The position numbers were made by a program, and so were the translations under genes. Shown here piece by piece: positions 60,526 through 64,000 of a stretch of 64,000 bases of DNA. The DNA comes from Clostridia bacterium (GTDB lineage Bacteria > Bacillota > Clostridia > Christensenellales > CAG-138), in the NCBI GenBank assembly GCA_017541305.1, contig JAFXZJ010000054.1, positions 1 to 64,000 of the forward strand, in the 5' to 3' direction. The stretch's first letter is position 1, and each line of letters begins with the position of its first letter. The notes under the pieces were generated by a model. That model saw only the letters and a program-made list of their open reading frames with translations, had not been told where the DNA came from and searched no databases.

Positions 60526-61347
60526 ATGATACCTAATATTGAAATCGCCGGCAGGGTGATCGCTCCCTGGTATATGCTGGCCGCGCTTGCAGGCATTTTG
60601 ACCGCGCTGTTTTTCTCGTACTTCCTTGCAAAAAAGCACGGGTATGACGAGGTGACCGTGTTCATCACGCTGCTGGTTGGCGCGGGAACGAGCCTGATCG
60701 GCTCGCACCTGCTTTACGGCATAGTCAATTACCGCCTTATAATCACGGCGCTGAACAATCTTGACAAGATCACCTCGTTCGAAGTCTTTCTGCAGTGGAT
60801 GCAGGAAATATTCGGCGGGGCGGTCTATTACGGCGGCCTTATCACCGGCATGATAGGCGGCTGGCTCTATCTGCGCCATGCGGAAAAGGGCGACCGCGCG
60901 CCTTACGTGGATATGTGCGCCATTGCGCTGCCGCTCTTTCACGGCTTTGGCAGGATAGGGTGCTTTCTTGCGGGCTGCTGCTATGGCGTGGAATCCTCGT
61001 GCGGGATCACCTATCACCACTCCATAATCGAATCCGCCAACGGCGTTTCGCGCTTTCCCGTGCAGCTTGTTGAATCGGCGCTGAATTTCCTGCTCTTTTT
61101 ACTGCTGTGGATGCTCTTCCGCAAGGGCAGGGCAAGGGGCAGGCTCCTTTGGCTCTATCTGCTCATTTACCCCATTTACCGCTTTATACTCGAGTTTTTC
61201 CGCGGGGACACCTATCGCGGCTTCATCGGGTTCCTTTCGACCAGCCAGATCGTTTCCGTGATACTCGCGGTGATCTCGGCGGCAGTGCTGATCGTTAAGC
61301 ATAATAAGGAAAACTCCCGCGCTTCCGCCGCGATTTCGGAGGGATGA
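60526..61347 (+). CDS. lgt: Prolipoprotein diacylglyceryl transferase
   Basis: A 273-residue membrane enzyme that adds diacylglycerol to the lipobox Cys of prelipoproteins. About seven TM helices. The Lgt signature HGFGRIGCFLAGCCYG is present, as are YGGLITGMIGGW and EFFRGD. The ATG lacks a good ribosome site, so translation may depend on the upstream gene. It would modify the several lipoproteins of this window. A second lgt may exist elsewhere. Confidence 0.9.
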   Translation: MIPNIEIAGRVIAPWYMLAALAGILTALFFSYFLAKKHGYDEVTVFITLLVGAGTSLIGSHLLYGIVNYRLIITALNNLDKITSFEVFLQWMQEIFGGAVYYGGLITGMIGGWLYLRHAEKGDRAPYVDMCAIALPLFHGFGRIGCFLAGCCYGVESSCGITYHHSIIESANGVSRFPVQLVESALNFLLFLLLWMLFRKGRARGRLLWLYLLIYPIYRFILEFFRGDTYRGFIGFLSTSQIVSVILAVISAAVLIVKHNKENSRASAAISEG

Positions 61348-61362
61348 TTTTCCCGTATTATG

Positions 61363-61391
61363 TTGACAATATGGTTTTATTGCTGTAAAAT
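61363..61391 (+). promoter_or_regulatory. Promoter of the second DUF4190 gene
   Basis: Perfect TTGACA (61363-61368), 17-base spacer, TAAAAT (61386-61391), then AAAGGAGGTTCCC before the ATG. Confidence 0.75.
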
Positions 61392-61421
61392 ATACCCATC
61401 ACATTAAAGGAGGTTCCCATA

Positions 61422-61760
61422 ATGGAACAGAAATCTTCCGCAAAGGGCATATCCATTGCCGCTCTTATCTGCGGTGCGCTCAGCATTCTCTCTTTCCTCG
61501 TTTGGCTGCTCTGCGTTGTTGAGAATTCCATCGGCACCGGCCTTACCATGATCGCCATCCTCGGTCTCGTTCTCGGCGTTCTCGGCATTGTTCTCGGCGC
61601 TGTCGGTATGGTCAAGGCCAAGAAAACCGGCGAATCCAAGGCGCTTGCCATCGTCGGTCTCATACTCGGCATTCTCGGCACCATCCTCACCTTCGTCATC
61701 ATGATCATGGGCTGCGTGGGCTGCGGTCTTTACGCAGGTCTTCTCAGCCAGCTTTCCTGA
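61422..61760 (+). CDS. DUF4190-type small membrane protein
   Basis: A 112-residue paralogue of the 60056-60457 protein, with KGISIAALICGALSILSFL, a central GLVLGVLGIVLGAVGMVKAKK, and KALAIVGLILGILGTI. It has the same start (MEQ) and the same kind of promoter, leader and codon bias. Function unknown; abundant small membrane protein by inference. Confidence 0.82.
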   Translation: MEQKSSAKGISIAALICGALSILSFLVWLLCVVENSIGTGLTMIAILGLVLGVLGIVLGAVGMVKAKKTGESKALAIVGLILGILGTILTFVIMIMGCVGCGLYAGLLSQLS

Positions 61761-61769
61761 TCAAAAGCT

Positions 61770-61807
61770 TCACGGCAGGCACGGGTTTCCACCGCGCCTG
61801 TTTTTTT
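61770..61807 (+). terminator. Terminator of the second DUF4190 gene
   Basis: Imperfect hairpin CAGGCACGG/CCGCGCCTG followed by seven T. Confidence 0.75.
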
Positions 61808-61928
61808 GTCCGCGCGATTGAAATCCGCAATGGAATATGATAGACTGATATCCGGTGCGGACAAGCCCGGCTGCGGCGCTTCGGCGCGGGATCGAACCAT
61901 ATCGGAAAAGCTCTTTTCGGAGGCATAA

Positions 61929-63866
61929 ATGGACATTGCAAAGCGGCTGACAAGAAAGCCGTTGACCACCATACTGTGGATATTGATCGTCGTTCTGATG
62001 ACGGGCTTTTTGAGCGTTGGAACGGCGCTGTATTATTCCTCCGAAAGGCTTGCGCGCGAGCTTGATTCCCGTCACACCGCGATAGCCGTGCGCACCGATC
62101 CCGCCGCTCACGAGGAGGACGGCGCGATGGCAGTTGACCGCAGGTTCACCTTGGACGACGTTCGCGCGATCGAGGCGTTCGATTCAGTAAAGGCCGTAAG
62201 GTCGCACACCCTTGCGGGGGGCACGAGCCCGGCGTTTTACCCCATAACCGATACGCGGAAGGAGCTGAGCTGGCGTTCCTCGGGCAGCGTGCAGCCCTAT
62301 TACAACGCGGTGCTTTCGGGCACGGTCATATCATCGGCGCTGTATGACGACGGCATGCTGATAGTCGGCGCTCAGACCGGGGAGGTGCTGCTGCTTAACC
62401 CCGAATTCCATCAGGCGGAGCCGCTGCTGAAATACATGGGCTGCTTCGTTTTTGCCGCTGACGCTTCGGAATGCCCCGAGGCGGCGGATTATTTCGTTCC
62501 CGGCGAGCGATACGTGTTCAGCGGGATATTCGATCCGCGCCACGCCAAATACGATCCGCGCTATTCACACTCGGTTTCGGGCATGGCATACACGGTGTAT
62601 GCGATCGATGCGGGGACCGTTTATAAGGATAACGGCTGCCTTATGGGCGTGCCCGCCGCCGTGCGCGCTCAGCTTGACAGGCTTGAAAGCCCCGTGCCCT
62701 ATTCATATCCCGCGGCGGACAGGCTCGACTGCGCCCCGGAGGATTTCTTTGAGCGCGGCGGTCACGATATATGGCGCGATTACCGCGGGGCGTGGGAAAA
62801 GCAGAATCACTCCCTGCCCGTGATAGGCACCGACAGGCTGGAAAGCATGTTCATATTCGTACACGGCGACGCCGAGATGATCGAAGGCCGCACCTTCACC
62901 CCCGAGGAATATTCCGGCGGGGCAAGGGTGATGATAATTTCCGACCGAACGGCCGATAAGGCGGGGCTAAAGGTCGGCGACCGTATAACGATGAGCCAAT
63001 TCCGATTGGCCGGCGGCGATATCGACGTCAACGCCACGACCCGTGCGAAAACGGGCGAGGCGCTTATGAATCCGAACGCGGACCTGATCTGCATGGATAC
63101 CGATTATTCCGACGAAGAGGAATTCGAGATAGTGGGGCTTTACCGCCTGCGCGCGGACTGGAGCCTTGGCACCTATTCCATCACTCCCAACACGGTATTC
63201 ATACCGCGCCCGGCGCAGATAAGCGGCGCGTTCTGCTCGATACCCGAGGCTTCGGAGGCGGCGACGGACGTTTACGGGCCCTATCTTTCGATCGAGCTTA
63301 AAAACGGCAGTGTGGAGGATTTTCGCCTTGCGCTGAGCGGCTCGCCCTATGCGGGGCAGTTCTATACCTTCGATCAGGGCTTTGAAATGGTGCAGAAGAA
63401 CCTGAACGGGCTTGCGCTGACCTCGTCGCGCCTGATGTGGATAGCCGCCGCGGGATGGGTATTCTTCCTGATACTGTTCATTCTGATGTATCAGGGCGGG
63501 CAGAAAAAGAATCTGGGCGTGCTGCGCTCGCTGGGCAGGACTCCCCGTCAGGCGGCGTTCTATCTGGCGGGAAGCGGCCTTATGACCGCGCTTATCGGCG
63601 TGATCACAGGCACGGGCCTGAGCGCCGCCGCGCTGAACACGGTGCAGGCGGGCATATTGAAGAGCGCGCTGGACAGCATGGAGGCCGCCGGGAACGCCTC
63701 GGTTTTGAGCGGCGAAGCGCTTGCGGAGCTGATAAGCCGCAGCATGCCGGGCTTTTCACAGCTTGCGGTGCTCGGATGCGCGCAGCTTGCGCTGATGGCG
63801 GCGTTCATAATCATTCACGCGCTCATACTTGCGCGGCGATCCCCGCGCGAGCTCTCGGCGGCATAA
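61929..63866 (+). CDS. FtsX-like ABC-transporter permease
   Basis: A 645-residue membrane protein. One TM helix near residues 15-35, a large extracytoplasmic region of about 480 residues with a MacB-like part (MIEGRTFTPEEYSGGARVMI), then three TM helices forming one FtsX domain (LILFILMYQGGQKKNLGVLRSLGRTPRQ is the usual start of the coupling region). The layout fits half of a macrolide-exporter/lantibiotic-type permease. CGGAGG precedes the ATG. The partner begins 9 bases downstream; the ATPase gene is not in the window. Confidence 0.82.
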   Translation: MDIAKRLTRKPLTTILWILIVVLMTGFLSVGTALYYSSERLARELDSRHTAIAVRTDPAAHEEDGAMAVDRRFTLDDVRAIEAFDSVKAVRSHTLAGGTSPAFYPITDTRKELSWRSSGSVQPYYNAVLSGTVISSALYDDGMLIVGAQTGEVLLLNPEFHQAEPLLKYMGCFVFAADASECPEAADYFVPGERYVFSGIFDPRHAKYDPRYSHSVSGMAYTVYAIDAGTVYKDNGCLMGVPAAVRAQLDRLESPVPYSYPAADRLDCAPEDFFERGGHDIWRDYRGAWEKQNHSLPVIGTDRLESMFIFVHGDAEMIEGRTFTPEEYSGGARVMIISDRTADKAGLKVGDRITMSQFRLAGGDIDVNATTRAKTGEALMNPNADLICMDTDYSDEEEFEIVGLYRLRADWSLGTYSITPNTVFIPRPAQISGAFCSIPEASEAATDVYGPYLSIELKNGSVEDFRLALSGSPYAGQFYTFDQGFEMVQKNLNGLALTSSRLMWIAAAGWVFFLILFILMYQGGQKKNLGVLRSLGRTPRQAAFYLAGSGLMTALIGVITGTGLSAAALNTVQAGILKSALDSMEAAGNASVLSGEALAELISRSMPGFSQLAVLGCAQLALMAAFIIIHALILARRSPRELSAA

Positions 63867-63875
63867 GGAGGCGGC

Positions 63876-64000
63876 ATGGACGGATTTTCATTCAAAAGGC
63901 TGCTGCGCAGGCCGTGGCTGAGCATACTGAGTTTTATAATAGCGGGCGCGCTGTGCACGCTGCTGTGCCTGCTTTCGAATTATCTTGACGCGCAGAGGGC
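63876..64000 (+). CDS. Start of a second FtsX-like permease gene (cut by window end)
   Basis: The first 41 codons read MDGFSFKRLLRRPWLSILSF, then a hydrophobic stretch (IIAGALCTLLCLLSNYL), the same N-terminal layout as the permease upstream. AAGGAGG lies just before the ATG. The gene continues beyond base 64000. Confidence 0.65.
   Translation, partial: MDGFSFKRLLRRPWLSILSFIIAGALCTLLCLLSNYLDAQR

Overview
The window looks like a chromosomal piece of a high-GC, spore-lineage member of the Clostridia. The evidence is a mrnC-rlmB-sigH block in the order usual for Clostridia, an extra Spo0A-type DNA-binding protein, glgC/glgD ADP-glucose pyrophosphorylase subunits, an EFR1-type ferredoxin, a VorDBAC ferredoxin oxidoreductase and strong GGAGG ribosome sites. 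Frequent ATA and AGG codons in a GC-rich background would fit Christensenellales-like gut bacteria, but the exact taxon cannot be fixed from the sequence alone.

Layout. Bases 1-340 hold a leftward promoter (26-54) and no gene. Bases 409-2737 (+) are mrnC, rlmB and sigH. Bases 2757-3685 (-) hold two small DNA-binding proteins. Bases 3798-31813 (-) are the main feature: a roughly 28 kb phospho-signalling island. It contains five predicted active Hanks-type Ser/Thr kinases, two degenerate pseudokinases, three PP2C phosphatases, eight FHA domains in eight proteins (one with a vWA domain, one with a kinase), a LytTR-type regulator at the promoter-proximal end and a large caspase-like lipoprotein at the terminator-proximal end. 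Bases 31907-32173 (-) are an XRE regulator with a palindrome at its promoter.

Bases 32337-39646 (+) are a membrane-anchored carboxylesterase, a FeoA-FeoB fusion, a DUF1538 membrane protein with two PII-like proteins, and a TrkA-C membrane protein. Bases 39698-45999 (-) are a DUF6508-like protein, two ECF sigma/anti-sigma operons (one with a two-domain lipoprotein downstream, the other with a 41-residue secreted peptide), an orphan OmpR-type regulator and an intergenic repeat element. Bases 46241-48842 (+) are the vorDBAC operon, followed by an EamA transporter. Bases 49751-53437 hold a nitrilase pseudogene and its intact paralogue, which flank an EFR1 ferredoxin gene and an AT-richer insert with an XRE repressor, a palindromic operator and two related lipoproteins. 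Bases 53358-59833 (-) are a glycogen operon, glgB-glgC-glgD-glgA, with a conserved unknown gene and the nitrilase at its tail. Bases 60056-64000 (+) are two DUF4190 proteins around lgt and the start of an FtsX-like permease pair.

How the island may work (inference). Membrane kinases share one cytosolic design: zinc ribbon, kinase, one TM helix. Outside the cell they carry different modules: PASTA pairs followed by LRRs, by Listeria-Bacteroides repeats or by Pro/Thr stalks, or a solute-binding-protein domain. Phosphothreonine marks would be read by the FHA adaptors, erased by the PP2Cs and passed to a vWA protein and a caspase-like surface protein. No WXG100, EssC or type VI secretion genes are present, so the set does not match the secretion systems that usually use kinase/FHA/PP2C modules.
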